Below the pieces are notes generated by a model. It ran no database searches. It worked only from the letters and a program-made list of their open reading frames with translations, and had not been told where the DNA came from. A program made the position numbers and the translations under genes. 64,000 bases of DNA from Maribacter sp. 4G9 (lineage in GTDB: Bacteria > Bacteroidota > Bacteroidia > Flavobacteriales > Flavobacteriaceae): the NCBI RefSeq assembly GCF_002742265.1, contig NZ_MDGL01000039.1:1-64000 (forward strand), written 5' to 3'. Shown here one piece after another: positions 16,999 to 25,702 of this stretch; position 1 is the stretch's first letter, and the number at the start of each line of letters is the position of its first letter.

Positions 16999-17056
16999 GA
17001 TAAAATAATTTTAATTAGGAATTAAGTTTACTTTTTGGGAACTTGTTTTTTATAGA
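16999..17056 (-). repeat. Leader repeat upstream of array member 6
   Basis: This is the partner of 16307-16363: about 58 bases with only a few differences. It sits between the member 6 start and copy A of the longer direct repeat. Confidence 0.75.
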
Positions 17057-17070
17057 AGATGATTATATTT

Positions 17071-17234
17071 TATTTTTGAACACCGCTCACCTCAAGTTTG
17101 TTTGGACCAAAACTATTTGATAAAACCCTGCTGCTTTGTTCAATTCCGACCAATAGTAGCATCTAATTTGTTGATGATATGTTTATCTTTATGAATGGCC
17201 AAAATGTTGTTAATGAGGTGGTTTGTGCAATCCG
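17071..17234 (-). repeat. Direct repeat copy A (duplicated promoter region of the collagen-like array)
   Basis: About 164 bases align over their full length with 17605-17767 in the same orientation (shared blocks CTCACCTCAAGTTTGTTTGG, AATTCCGACCAAT and GATATGTTTATCTTTATGA). Copy A interrupts array member 7. The last 22 codons of that reading frame are this repeat read in the coding strand. It keeps the promoter-like box CAAAACTA (TAGTTTTG on the minus strand). Confidence 0.85.
17108..17115 (-). promoter_or_regulatory. TAnnTTTG promoter -7 box upstream of array member 6
   Basis: On the minus strand this reads TAGTTTTG, an exact match to the Bacteroidota -7 consensus TAnnTTTG. It is conserved in both copies of the direct repeat. 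A well-placed -33 TTG is not obvious: the nearest is 25 bases away. It is 110 bases from the member 6 start. Confidence 0.4.
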
Positions 17235-17549
17235 ATAAAAGGGAACCAAAAAAACGGATTCATTACCACTATTAATTCGACCATATGTCAGAACCAGATC
17301 GGTAAAGGCATCAAATTCTTCTATTGAAATCTCATCTAAAAATTGAGAATGGAAACTTCCAACATTACTTAAATTTTCATCAATCCATTCAGAATAAATT
17401 ACATTGGCAGTGCCGTCTTCACCAGGATCTCCTTGTTCCCCTTGTGGACCCATGGGTCCTTCATTCCCATCTTTGGAGCATGACAACACCATTATTGTCA
17501 CAATTAGAATCAAGCCAAGTTGTCGTACTATTTTTGTTGTTAAAATCAT
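17163..17549 (-). pseudogene. Collagen-like lipoprotein, array member 7, 3'-truncated
   Basis: A 128-codon frame with a lipobox (M-V-L-S-C) and about seven Gly-X-Y triplets (G-N-E-G-P-M-G-P-Q-G-E-Q and so on). The first part of the head follows (I-Y-S-E-W-I, L-V-L-T-Y-G-R), like member 6. After about residue 106 the sequence is no longer homologous. From position 17234 the frame runs into direct repeat copy A and stops after 22 foreign codons. The Y-R-Y-V and K-M-[ST]-Y-E-E signatures are missing. It may still be made as a short lipoprotein, but the head cannot fold normally. Confidence 0.75.
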
Positions 17550-17604
17550 TGCTTACAGTTAATAGGTTGTTGAGTAGAAAATTGTTGTTTGTTTATCTGA
17601 TTTT

Positions 17605-17767
17605 TATTTTGAACAACGCTCACCTCAAGTTTGTTTGGATCAAAACTATTTGATAAACCCCTACTTTTTTGTCCAATTCCGACCAATGGTAGTATCTATT
17701 TTGCCAATGATATGTTTATCTTTATGAGTGGTCAACTTGCTGTTATTTAGGTGGGTTGTGTAATCCG
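17605..17767 (-). repeat. Direct repeat copy B (outer promoter region of the array)
   Basis: This is the outer copy of the 17071-17234 repeat, directly upstream of truncated member 7 and in the divergent interval with the LytTR regulator gene. The 303-base gap 17550-17851 consists mainly of this copy, with no gene visible. The final 84 bases next to the regulator are unique. Confidence 0.85.
17641..17648 (-). promoter_or_regulatory. TAnnTTTG promoter -7 box for the collagen-like array
   Basis: The minus strand reads TAGTTTTG, a match to TAnnTTTG, 92 bases before the start of member 7. It is identical in the two repeat copies, while nearby bases differ. The divergent LytTR regulator is the likely controller, but I could not identify a confident LytTR direct repeat. 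Confidence 0.42.
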
Positions 17768-17851
17768 TACAGCTATACGGCCATTCATACAATAGTTACT
17801 GCAATTGGTCATATTAGTGGTAATTAGACGCAACCTAGGCCGTAATTTGAG

Positions 17852-18610
17852 ATGAAACTGAACCAAAACATGATTCGAGCCATTATAATAGACGACGAAC
17901 TGGCGGCCGTAAACAATTTGAACTGGGAGCTGCAAAAGTTTTCTAACGACATCAAAGTCGTTGAAACGTTCACGTCGCCTGTTGAGGCCATATCCGGCAT
18001 CAACTATCTAAAGCCCGACTGTGTTTTTTTGGATATCGAAATGCCCGAAATGAACGGTTTTGCGCTGCTTAAAAAATTGGACTTCCGCAATTTTGCCGTA
18101 ATCATCACCACCGCCTATAACCAATATGCCATTCAGGCCATTAAGGAAAATGCGTTGGATTATCTTTTAAAGCCCATTGATGGCGATGAGATCAAGGAAA
18201 TCATTCAAAAGCTCAAAAATCATAGTAGCCCACAGCAGTTGCAGCAACAGTTTCAAGAAACCATAAAGGCCCTATCTACAGTGAACACCGTAAAAATGAT
18301 TCAGATTCCCGTGAATGGAAAGATTGTGTTTATCAAAGTGGATGAAATCATTTATTGCCAGTCCGATGGTAACTATACCCGTATATTTCTGGATTCGGGG
18401 AAAAACAAGTACGTTTCTAAAAAGTTGAAGGAAGTGGAGGAACTGCTTCCGGAAAGTCTTTTCTTCAGAATACATAATTCGTATATCATCAACACTCTCA
18501 AAGTAATGGAATACTTCAAGGGAGACGGGTATGTAGTGTTGAGCAATGAGGAGAAAATTCCCGTATCCCGGATCAAGAAAGATGCCTTTCTGGAAAAGAT
18601 GTCATTTTAA
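17852..18610 (+). CDS. LytTR-family response regulator
   Basis: A 252-residue two-component regulator. The receiver domain (about 8-125) has the acidic pair I-I-I-D-D-E, the phospho-acceptor Asp61 in V-F-L-D-I-E-M-P and the conserved lysine in L-L-K-P-I-D. The LytTR DNA-binding domain (about 150-252) has Y-C-Q-S-D-G-N-Y-T, F-F-R-I-H-N-S-Y-I-I-N and P-V-S-R-I-K-K. The start could be Met1 or Met7 (17870), the latter giving the usual M-I-R-A-I-I-I-D-D start. It is followed 5 bases later by its kinase and is divergent from the collagen-like array, its probable target. Confidence 0.9.
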   Translation: MKLNQNMIRAIIIDDELAAVNNLNWELQKFSNDIKVVETFTSPVEAISGINYLKPDCVFLDIEMPEMNGFALLKKLDFRNFAVIITTAYNQYAIQAIKENALDYLLKPIDGDEIKEIIQKLKNHSSPQQLQQQFQETIKALSTVNTVKMIQIPVNGKIVFIKVDEIIYCQSDGNYTRIFLDSGKNKYVSKKLKEVEELLPESLFFRIHNSYIINTLKVMEYFKGDGYVVLSNEEKIPVSRIKKDAFLEKMSF

Positions 18611-18615
18611 GCAGC

Positions 18616-20181
18616 ATGGAAGGCAAATCGCATATTTTGGAGTTCTTGGAGAACAGCAGTCAAAATGGTCTCGGTTTTTTTGTTGTGGCCGTACTGTTTT
18701 ATCTTTTTGTATTTTTTCTGATTCAGTATTTTCAACATCAAAAACGTTTTTATTTGTGGTACAGTCTATATGCCTTGGTCAATGGGGTAAGCCTTATGCG
18801 CCATGTCAAAGGCGTATTCTTCTCTGATTTTTTTCAATCTTCTGAAGGGCTTCGATTTTCCATAGATTTTCACTATCCCGCTCAATATCTAGGTACTTTT
18901 TTATTTACCTATTTCGTAGTGGAGATTATGCGGCTACGCGAGAATTTTCCAAGGGCTCTCAAAATCATAGATTACTATTATGGGGCGAGTGCGGCTCTTT
19001 ACCTGATGTTATCAACGCTGTTCATTTTTGACCAACAAAACATGATGATACGCTATTATCATGCTTTTGTTCACATTCCTTTGGGATACGTGGTATTTTT
19101 TTGGACCCTTTATATGGTTTCTAAAAAGCGTATGATAATCAAGCCTTACATTCTTTCCGGGATGCTGGTTTTGGGTATTTCCTATCTATTACTCTTTCTG
19201 ACCACCATCAAAGGGGTTACCGTTGATGATAATTACCTGTATATTTTTTATATCGGTATTCTGGTTGAAAGCCTCTTGTTTGCCCTTGCCATTGGTCTGG
19301 AGCAAAAAATGGTTTATATAGAAAATGTTGCCATTCAAAAAAAATTGGTATCCCAACTCGAGGAAAACCAGATTATAAAGAATGGTATCAATCGTGCGCT
19401 TTCTGAGAAGTTGGAGCTCACCAAGACCAACGTTCTAGAACTTTCGGAAGAGGCACAACGAGAGCGTACCGAAAAGTTGACCCTAAAATTTGAAAATAAG
19501 TTTTCACAATTGCGCTTGGATGCCTTGCGTAGCCAAATGAATCCCCATTTTATTTTCAATGCGCTTAATTCCATAAAAAGTTACCTCATAGAGAACGACC
19601 AAGAAAATGCAATTTACTACTTAGGCAGGTTCTCTAAACTTATTCGAAGTCTTTTAGAGAATTCAAGGAAAGAGGAAATTTCTTTGGCCGAGGAGCTTGA
19701 TACATTAGAAGTGTACATGGAAATTGAAAGTGATCGCTTTAAAAATAATATAGATGTCACCATTGACGTCGACGAATCTTTGGACATAAGTGAAGTAAAG
19801 GTTCCGGTCATGTTTTTACAGCCTTTTGTTGAAAACGCCATTTGGCACGGATTGACCACAAAAAGAGGCAAAAAAGAGTTGAGTATTCTGGTCAACAAGT
19901 CGGAAGACTATCTTAACAGCATCATTATACGTATTAAGGACAATGGTATTGGCAGACAGGCCACATTGAAAAGAAATGCCCAAAACCCCCTAAAAAAGCA
20001 ATCTTTAGGCCTAAAACTCATTGCGGATCGTTTGGAACTTTTTTCTAAAAAAAGCAATAGAAAGTATTCCTTCCAAATCAAAGATTTGGTCGATACCAAC
20101 GGCAAGCCCGTGGGTACGGTTGTCAGTATTATAATCCCTATCACGAGCTTTGCTGTACTACAGAACACTAATAAAGACTAA
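18616..20181 (+). CDS. LytS-type sensor histidine kinase with 7TM domain
   Basis: A 521-residue membrane kinase. The first 230 residues hold about seven transmembrane helices of the 7TMR-DISM type, without an obvious extracellular 7TMR-DISMED2 domain ahead of them. A coiled-coil linker follows (about 235-295). The LytS-type kinase core has L-R-S-Q-M-N-P-H-F-I-F-N-A-L-N-S-I with the phospho-accepting His near 311, the N-box F-V-E-N-A-I-W-H-G near 406 and the G-box D-N-G-I-G near 441. It forms an operon with the LytTR regulator, which comes first here; the reverse order is more common. The signal is unknown. Confidence 0.88.
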   Translation: MEGKSHILEFLENSSQNGLGFFVVAVLFYLFVFFLIQYFQHQKRFYLWYSLYALVNGVSLMRHVKGVFFSDFFQSSEGLRFSIDFHYPAQYLGTFLFTYFVVEIMRLRENFPRALKIIDYYYGASAALYLMLSTLFIFDQQNMMIRYYHAFVHIPLGYVVFFWTLYMVSKKRMIIKPYILSGMLVLGISYLLLFLTTIKGVTVDDNYLYIFYIGILVESLLFALAIGLEQKMVYIENVAIQKKLVSQLEENQIIKNGINRALSEKLELTKTNVLELSEEAQRERTEKLTLKFENKFSQLRLDALRSQMNPHFIFNALNSIKSYLIENDQENAIYYLGRFSKLIRSLLENSRKEEISLAEELDTLEVYMEIESDRFKNNIDVTIDVDESLDISEVKVPVMFLQPFVENAIWHGLTTKRGKKELSILVNKSEDYLNSIIIRIKDNGIGRQATLKRNAQNPLKKQSLGLKLIADRLELFSKKSNRKYSFQIKDLVDTNGKPVGTVVSIIIPITSFAVLQNTNKD

Positions 20182-20193
20182 AAATTAAAACAG

Positions 20194-20895
20194 ATGAAAA
20201 TAAATTGGTTACATGTATTGATGGTTTCCCTTTCAATTGCAATTGCAGGATATTTTATGGGTAATATGCATAAGACAGCCAAGCAATATGACCGTTTTGT
20301 CCAGGTCAAAGGCTTGTCTGAAAGAGAGGTGAATGCTGATTTAGCGGTTTGGCCCATAAATATTACCTTAACAGCAAATGATTTGATGTCGCTAAAAAAT
20401 GATATAGAAAACCAAAACAAGGAACTCTATAATTTTTTTCTAGCACAGGGCTTTAAAAAAGTGGACCTAACCCAAGGAAGCACTACCATTAAAGACACTT
20501 GGTCAGATATATATGCCCCTAAGAATACTCAGTTCAGATATTTGGCAAAGTCAGAGTTTACAGTAAGGACCAAGAATATTGGTCAGCTACAGAAAGCACT
20601 TTCCGAATCTACCGAACTTATGACCAAAGGTATTTTAATTAGCTCTAAAAATGACTGGAGGCCCATTGAATATATTTTTGATGGTCTGAACGATATCAAG
20701 CCTTCCATGATAGAGGAGGCCACAAAGAACGCCCGAGAGGTCGCTGACAAGTTTGCCCTTGACTCAGAAGCCAAAGTAGGTAAAATACGAGTGGCCAAGC
20801 AAGGACTTTTTACGATAAGCGATAGAGATGAGAACACCCCACAGATAAAAGTGGTGAGGGTGGTCTCCACAATCGACTTTCAGTTGAAGGACTAG
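20194..20895 (+). CDS. SIMPL domain (DUF541) protein
   Basis: A 233-residue protein anchored or exported by a hydrophobic N-terminus (about residues 6-23). It then has the SIMPL opening F-V-Q-V-K-G-L-S-E-R-E-V-N-A-D-L-A-V-W-P and the closing V-R-V-V-S-T-I-D-F-Q. These DUF541 proteins are periplasmic or membrane-bound and named for an IRAK1-binding mouse protein; bacterial roles are linked to oxidative stress. It starts 12 bases after the kinase stop and could be in the same transcript. Confidence 0.82.
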   Translation: MKINWLHVLMVSLSIAIAGYFMGNMHKTAKQYDRFVQVKGLSEREVNADLAVWPINITLTANDLMSLKNDIENQNKELYNFFLAQGFKKVDLTQGSTTIKDTWSDIYAPKNTQFRYLAKSEFTVRTKNIGQLQKALSESTELMTKGILISSKNDWRPIEYIFDGLNDIKPSMIEEATKNAREVADKFALDSEAKVGKIRVAKQGLFTISDRDENTPQIKVVRVVSTIDFQLKD

Positions 20896-20944
20896 CTATC
20901 ATAACAAAGGAGTTTTTGAACCCAAGAACATTTTACAGATACTA

Positions 20945-21268
20945 ATGACGGATTTGCGTATACATTTTCGAGAATCAGAATGGGAATATCCTAAAAAAGG
21001 CGTTGCCCAAAAAGTCTATTCCTATGGTAACAGACAACTACGTTTGGTACGATTTGAAGATTGTTTTAGAGGGGAAGATTGGTGTCAAAAAGGTCATATA
21101 GGGTATGTTTTGGATGGTGAAATGGTTATAGACTTTGAGGATAGACTTGAGCACTATAAAAAGGGCGACGGAGTATGGATAGAGGAAGGTTCAGGTAGAA
21201 GCCACTCCGTTTTTATTGAAAAGAACAAGTTCGTTGAGCTAATTCTTTTTGAAGCTAAAAGCAAATGA
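20945..21268 (+). CDS. Cupin-fold protein
   Basis: A 107-residue protein with a single cupin barrel: G-H-I-G-Y-V-L-D-G-E-M-V-I-D-F matches cupin motif 1 with one histidine, and the D-G-V-W-I-E-E-G-S-G-R-S-H region gives motif 2 with a second histidine. Both motifs are less histidine-rich than in metal enzymes, so it may be a binding protein. It sits before an acetyltransferase gene, 49 bases from the SIMPL gene. Confidence 0.65.
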   Translation: MTDLRIHFRESEWEYPKKGVAQKVYSYGNRQLRLVRFEDCFRGEDWCQKGHIGYVLDGEMVIDFEDRLEHYKKGDGVWIEEGSGRSHSVFIEKNKFVELILFEAKSK

Positions 21269-21324
21269 AGGTCATTAGGAAATCAAAGAGAATGTGGCCT
21301 AGAATTGAAAAATAGTACAGAACT

Positions 21325-21819
21325 ATGATAAAGTTAAGAATGGCAACAATAACCGACCTTGATTTGTTAACCCATTGGGATACAAAACAACACGTTATGG
21401 ACTGTGATCCTAATGACGATGATTGGAGTTGGGAAATAGAACTTAACAGGAATCCTGAGTGGAGGGAACAGTTGATTGCGGAGGTAAATGGTAAGCCTGT
21501 TGGAGTGGTACAGATTATCGACCCCTATAAAGAAGAAACACGGTATTGGGGAACGGTAGGACAAAATAAAAGAGCGATAGATATTTGGATTGGTGAAGAT
21601 GAAGACCTAAACAGGGGATATGGTACCCAAATGATGAAGTTGGCTATAGCAAGATGTTATGAAAACCGAATGGTAAATGGGGTTCTTGTAGATCCACTTA
21701 AAAGTAATAGAAAGGCACATAGGTTCTACGAAAGACTTGGGTTTGAATTTATTGGTGAACGCAAATTTGACGATAGTATTTGTTGCGTGTACGAACTAAA
21801 AAGAAAATCTAAGACATGA
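21325..21819 (+). CDS. GNAT acetyltransferase, AAC(6')-like
   Basis: A 164-residue cytoplasmic enzyme with the GNAT acetyl-CoA pattern: D-I-W-I-G-E-D-E-D-L-N-R-G-Y-G-T-Q-M-M (motif A) and S-N-R-K-A-H-R-F-Y-E-R-L-G-F (motif B). The N-terminal layout (L-T-H-W, then W-E) resembles Acetyltransf_8 enzymes such as AAC(6')-type aminoglycoside N-acetyltransferases. The true substrate is uncertain; many chromosomal relatives do not confer resistance. Its stop overlaps the start of the next gene by 4 bases. Confidence 0.75.
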   Translation: MIKLRMATITDLDLLTHWDTKQHVMDCDPNDDDWSWEIELNRNPEWREQLIAEVNGKPVGVVQIIDPYKEETRYWGTVGQNKRAIDIWIGEDEDLNRGYGTQMMKLAIARCYENRMVNGVLVDPLKSNRKAHRFYERLGFEFIGERKFDDSICCVYELKRKSKT

Positions 21820-22913
21820 TTAAAATATCCCTGTCGTCTCTTATGCTGCTGCTAGGAATTTTAGCCTATCCTCAGGATGAAGAAACATGGATGGCATTCA
21901 AGAATGAAAATTCACAGTTGATAGGTTTTCAGGATTCAAAGGGTCAAATTAAAATTGAGCCGAGATTCATGGGGTTAACAAGTGCCATAAAATTTGAAGA
22001 TATCATTGCCGTAATGGAAGAAAACGAGCGTGGTTATGAGACCTACTATTTGACCAAAACAGGAAAAAAAGTTGGGAAGGACAGTCTATTCATCTATGAT
22101 AATAGTGCTGATTGTGAGAGTGAAGGCTTTATACGGTTTAGGGATAAGAAAACGGATAAGGTCGGACTATTCAATAAGGATGGTCATATAGTTGTTCCTG
22201 CGGCATATGATTGGCTTTCAAGGGCGCAGAATGGATTCGTTTGGGGTCTGATGGGGGCAGAAAAGAAGTGTTTGGACAGCCATACTGAAATGGGTTGTGA
22301 GCACTATAGTTGGGAAGGCGGGGAGGAATTTCTAATGACAACGGAAAACAAGATTACTATAGTTGGTTTTAAGCATAGCAGAAGACTTGATATGTATTCT
22401 ATGGCCATTGAAGATGAACCAACCGTGGCCACCACAAAAAAAAGCTTTAAGGGACTGAATGGCAAATACTACACCTTTCTTGATTTTGAGAAACACTTTG
22501 ATGACTGGATGAAGAATAAATTAATTCCGCAGCTCAGGGTCAGGAGGGCACCTTACTTTATGTGCGATAGCATTACCTCATGGAGCAGGTCAAGCGGTTG
22601 GGTAACGGAACCTAGGAAGGAGTTTGGTTCCAAGCATTTTAAAAAACTGAAAAATCGCTTACTTCAAATAACAAAAAAAGGTACGGATTACTTCATAACC
22701 ATAAACGGTCTGAATCCTTTTATCTATGATTTAACCAGCTTTGAGAAGTATTTTACAAATTGTGGAGAAGCTCGAATTGAAAGGTATCCAGTATTGACCC
22801 TGGTCATTAACGATAGTCCCGATGGTGGAAAGGGACAGGATCATTTTGATTTTTTAAAAACGGGAAATGGGTATCGTTTGATAGGTATTTCCCTTCAAAA
22901 TGCCACGGAATGA
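21816..22913 (+). CDS. Secreted WG-repeat-like protein
   Basis: A 365-residue protein with a signal peptide (about residues 1-19, ending L-A-Y-P-Q). At least two WG-type beta repeats follow, one near 28-50 (I-G-F-Q-D-S-K-G-Q-I-K-I-E-P-R-F) and one near 115-135 (V-G-L-F-N-K-D-G-H-I-V-V-P-A-A-Y-D). The C-terminal 180 residues are not of a family I recognise and end with I-T-I-N-G-L-N-P-F and V-L-T-L-V-I-N-D-S-P. Two to four cysteines suggest disulfides. Its start overlaps the acetyltransferase stop, and its stop overlaps the start of the next small gene by 4 bases. Confidence 0.55.
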   Translation: MIKISLSSLMLLLGILAYPQDEETWMAFKNENSQLIGFQDSKGQIKIEPRFMGLTSAIKFEDIIAVMEENERGYETYYLTKTGKKVGKDSLFIYDNSADCESEGFIRFRDKKTDKVGLFNKDGHIVVPAAYDWLSRAQNGFVWGLMGAEKKCLDSHTEMGCEHYSWEGGEEFLMTTENKITIVGFKHSRRLDMYSMAIEDEPTVATTKKSFKGLNGKYYTFLDFEKHFDDWMKNKLIPQLRVRRAPYFMCDSITSWSRSSGWVTEPRKEFGSKHFKKLKNRLLQITKKGTDYFITINGLNPFIYDLTSFEKYFTNCGEARIERYPVLTLVINDSPDGGKGQDHFDFLKTGNGYRLIGISLQNATE

Positions 22914-23239
22914 ACCTAAAGGTCAAACGCTTGATACTGCTTGCCAACCTTTTGGGCTTGCTCTTTCTATCTCGGACAGAGTTTGGACCTAACTGTTGGC
23001 GGTTATTGACGAGTAACGACTATGACATACCCATTGAAAGCTCAATGTTTCAATTTAAGGTTACCCAGATGAACACGGGGAGCGGTGAATATTGGCTTTA
23101 CGGTGAAGACAATGAGAATTATTATACGATGATGGAAAAAGGGGATAATGCGCCATATAGGGCCATATCCAAAAGTGTGGCATCCAATATTCAAGGTTTT
23201 GAAGCCTTGGACTATACCACATGGAATTTAACCGAATAA
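22910..23239 (+). CDS. Small secreted or membrane protein
   Basis: A 109-residue protein with a basic start and hydrophobic stretch (R-L-I-L-L-A-N-L-L-G-L-L-F-L), followed by a beta-like domain with S-G-E-Y-W-L-Y-G-E-D-N-E-N-Y-Y. I do not recognise it. It overlaps the preceding WG-repeat gene by 4 bases, so the two are made together and may interact. Confidence 0.5.
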   Translation: MNLKVKRLILLANLLGLLFLSRTEFGPNCWRLLTSNDYDIPIESSMFQFKVTQMNTGSGEYWLYGEDNENYYTMMEKGDNAPYRAISKSVASNIQGFEALDYTTWNLTE

Positions 23240-23258
23240 TAATTTCAAATCAAAAGTT

Positions 23259-25157
23259 ATGAAATCAAATGTCAGATTAGTATTTGTTTCATTTTTTTTC
23301 TCATTTAGTCTTTTACAAACCAGATGTTCATCAGATAGGATTGAACCTATAGACTCTGAAAACCCAGCAGCCGAAGGAGATCAACCCCTAGCTCTAGAAG
23401 AACCCATTGATGATGTTGAAGAAGTCGGACTAGGGATAGCGGACATATCAGTTGTCGATTTTAATTTGCCCCCACAAGATGCGGATGGCTTCACCATCTT
23501 GACGCCTAATGAAAACAGTCGATTGGTTTATGTGCACGCCAGTGAAGGTAATGATGACACTGGCCAGGTTTATGAATCCGGTGATGCGGTTATTGGCGAT
23601 GATCCAACAAACCCAAATGGTGAAGTGGCAGCCTTTGCCAGTGTAGCGGAGGCCTTTGCTCAAATGAGGGACGGAGAACCCGATTGGATGCTCTTGGCCT
23701 CTGGGGAGCATTGGGAAGAATCGCTTGATTTGAATAGAGGACGGTCTGCATCGGAAAGAGCTGTGATTACGGCCTATGGTGAAGGTGGGCGACCACAACT
23801 AAGGACAGGTACGAATAGGGGCATAAGATCCGGACAGCCAAGATTTGTCATAGTATCGGGGATAAATTTCTGGGCGCATTCGCGTGATGACGAAAGTGAA
23901 TTTTTTAGTTCTTTCGCTGGAGAAATCGATACCAAGAGCTTTAGGATATTTACGTTTGCGAATGAGGCGGCAAAAATAGAGGATGTACTCATCGAAGACT
24001 GTGTGTTTAGATCTTATGTAACCGCCGAAATATTGGGTTCGACCGCACCGGACTTTCCTATGGAACGTGTGGCATTTAGAAGAAATATTTTTTCTAGAAA
24101 CTATTCTTCAGGTATTGGGATTGTCCATTCACAAGGCATTTATCATGATGGGGCCGATGATAACGGCCAAGCTGTACTATTGTTGGAGGAAAATACCTTT
24201 GACCATAATGGATGGAGAATACAAGCAGCGTCCGGTCTTGATAATAATCCAGCAGAGGGTCAAGCAACAGGATTTAATCACAACATATATTTTTCGTCCG
24301 CAAAAAATGTAGTGGTTCAGGGTAATTTCTTTTTAAGAGGTTCTTCAGCAGGAAATAAATGGAGGTCGGATACCGAGGGGAACTCACACAATGTGTTGAT
24401 CAACAATAATTTGTTCTTTGATAATGAAGTTTCCCTTAGCATTGGGGGAAATGCCAGTGATAGCTATAGGTTTCAAAATTTTGAAGTCATCAATAATGTA
24501 ATCACGGACATGGGGCTATCAAGACCTACGAATAGAGAATTGGGTTGGGGCATTGATTTTAATGATGTATTAAATGGTATTGTCGATAACAACATCATCA
24601 CTCGACAGGAAAACCCAGAAGTTACCACGGTTTATGCGATGGCTGTTTATGCTACGGCGGGATCTGAAGCAAGTGCACTGCAAATCAATAATAATATTGT
24701 ACACAATATTAGTGCAAATCCTGCCACGACCCCAAATTGGGGCTCAGGCATGGTAAGAATGGGCGGTGATTTAATTGACGTTCAATTTGAGGATAATCAA
24801 TTTTATTTTAACCGAGAGCGGTCCGGTACGCTTATAACCTATTTCTCGACGGATGTTAATTTTGGTGGCAATCAATATTTCAGTGTTTTAGAGGACGATA
24901 GATGGTTTGCCTTTAATGACGCATTTATGAGTCTTGAAGCATGGCAAAATGAGGTGGAAATGGGTGCTGCACTGCTAGATGTTTCCCAATGGCCAAACCC
25001 TGATCGAAATATTGATAGCTATAGTAGCGCTATTGGTCTAGGTTCGACCAATGAGGATTTCATTGATGCACTGTACCAACAGTCAAGAAATAACTGGGAC
25101 TCCCGCTTATCGGCACCAGTTGTAAATGCTTGGATACGGGCAGGTTTCGGCAAATAA
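23259..25157 (+). CDS. Right-handed parallel beta-helix lipoprotein
   Basis: A 632-residue protein with a lipobox-like signal (L-L-Q-T-R-C, about Cys23). After an acidic linker, residues 90-600 show the periodic pattern of parallel beta-helix proteins: many short strands with repeated N-N motifs (I-N-N-N-L-F-F, V-I-N-N-V-I, D-N-N-I-I, I-N-N-N-I-V). It resembles polysaccharide lyases or epimerases of the PbH1 type, or a chondroitinase-B-like fold, but I cannot identify a catalytic triad. It lies alone, 19 bases after the small secreted protein. Confidence 0.72.
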   Translation: MKSNVRLVFVSFFFSFSLLQTRCSSDRIEPIDSENPAAEGDQPLALEEPIDDVEEVGLGIADISVVDFNLPPQDADGFTILTPNENSRLVYVHASEGNDDTGQVYESGDAVIGDDPTNPNGEVAAFASVAEAFAQMRDGEPDWMLLASGEHWEESLDLNRGRSASERAVITAYGEGGRPQLRTGTNRGIRSGQPRFVIVSGINFWAHSRDDESEFFSSFAGEIDTKSFRIFTFANEAAKIEDVLIEDCVFRSYVTAEILGSTAPDFPMERVAFRRNIFSRNYSSGIGIVHSQGIYHDGADDNGQAVLLLEENTFDHNGWRIQAASGLDNNPAEGQATGFNHNIYFSSAKNVVVQGNFFLRGSSAGNKWRSDTEGNSHNVLINNNLFFDNEVSLSIGGNASDSYRFQNFEVINNVITDMGLSRPTNRELGWGIDFNDVLNGIVDNNIITRQENPEVTTVYAMAVYATAGSEASALQINNNIVHNISANPATTPNWGSGMVRMGGDLIDVQFEDNQFYFNRERSGTLITYFSTDVNFGGNQYFSVLEDDRWFAFNDAFMSLEAWQNEVEMGAALLDVSQWPNPDRNIDSYSSAIGLGSTNEDFIDALYQQSRNNWDSRLSAPVVNAWIRAGFGK

Positions 25158-25288
25158 TTATCGTATTTGATTTAGCTACTTTCACATCAGTCATTACTAC
25201 TGTTCTAACATCTGACAACAAGAATGGTCATAGTTTTAAGGGTGTAATCTTATTTATGTTTAGAAACAATTAAAACAACTTATTAGGA

Positions 25289-25702
25289 ATGAAAAAGCGA
25301 ATAGAGGCTGGAATGATTCTGATAGCCTTATTTTCTTGCCAATACCATAACCAATTGAGTTCGGACAATGCCTTAACCAAAAGGATTGAAACTGAGTTTA
25401 AAACCGAATCGGAGGTAATTGATTTGACCCAATTGAATAGTTTCGAATGGAACGAATTGTTAATTCTTGGTCCATATTGTGTTATTGAACATATTGAAAA
25501 AGATTTGGACTTGGATTTGGACAATATTAGAGGAAATAGAATTGAATATAGTGATGATATCAACCTTTTGATTTTTCTAAATAATGGGAATTCGGTTAAA
25601 ATCTCGGAGATTTCAAGAGGAATCGGGGATTTTACGGATTTGCAACGGATTATAGAAAGGGATAGGGGGCAAATTCGTAAAAACAGCACTTGGCCAGAAT
25701 AA
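25289..25702 (+). CDS. Small hypothetical lipoprotein
   Basis: A 137-residue protein with a lipobox (I-A-L-F-S-C, about Cys17). The mature part is strongly charged (E-K-D-L-D-L-D-L-D and N-N-G-N-S-V-K-I-S-E-I) and has the look of an immunity- or inhibitor-like beta protein. I recognise no family. It is separated from the beta-helix gene by 131 bases and from marR by 214 bases, so it is probably a single-gene unit. Confidence 0.5.
   Translation: MKKRIEAGMILIALFSCQYHNQLSSDNALTKRIETEFKTESEVIDLTQLNSFEWNELLILGPYCVIEHIEKDLDLDLDNIRGNRIEYSDDINLLIFLNNGNSVKISEISRGIGDFTDLQRIIERDRGQIRKNSTWPE

Noticed and set aside
13224-17549. Reading the periodic GGN/CCN-rich DNA in the array as a CRISPR or satellite
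   Set aside because: The repeats translate into Gly-X-Y triplets in frame after a lipobox cysteine in every gene, so they are coding.
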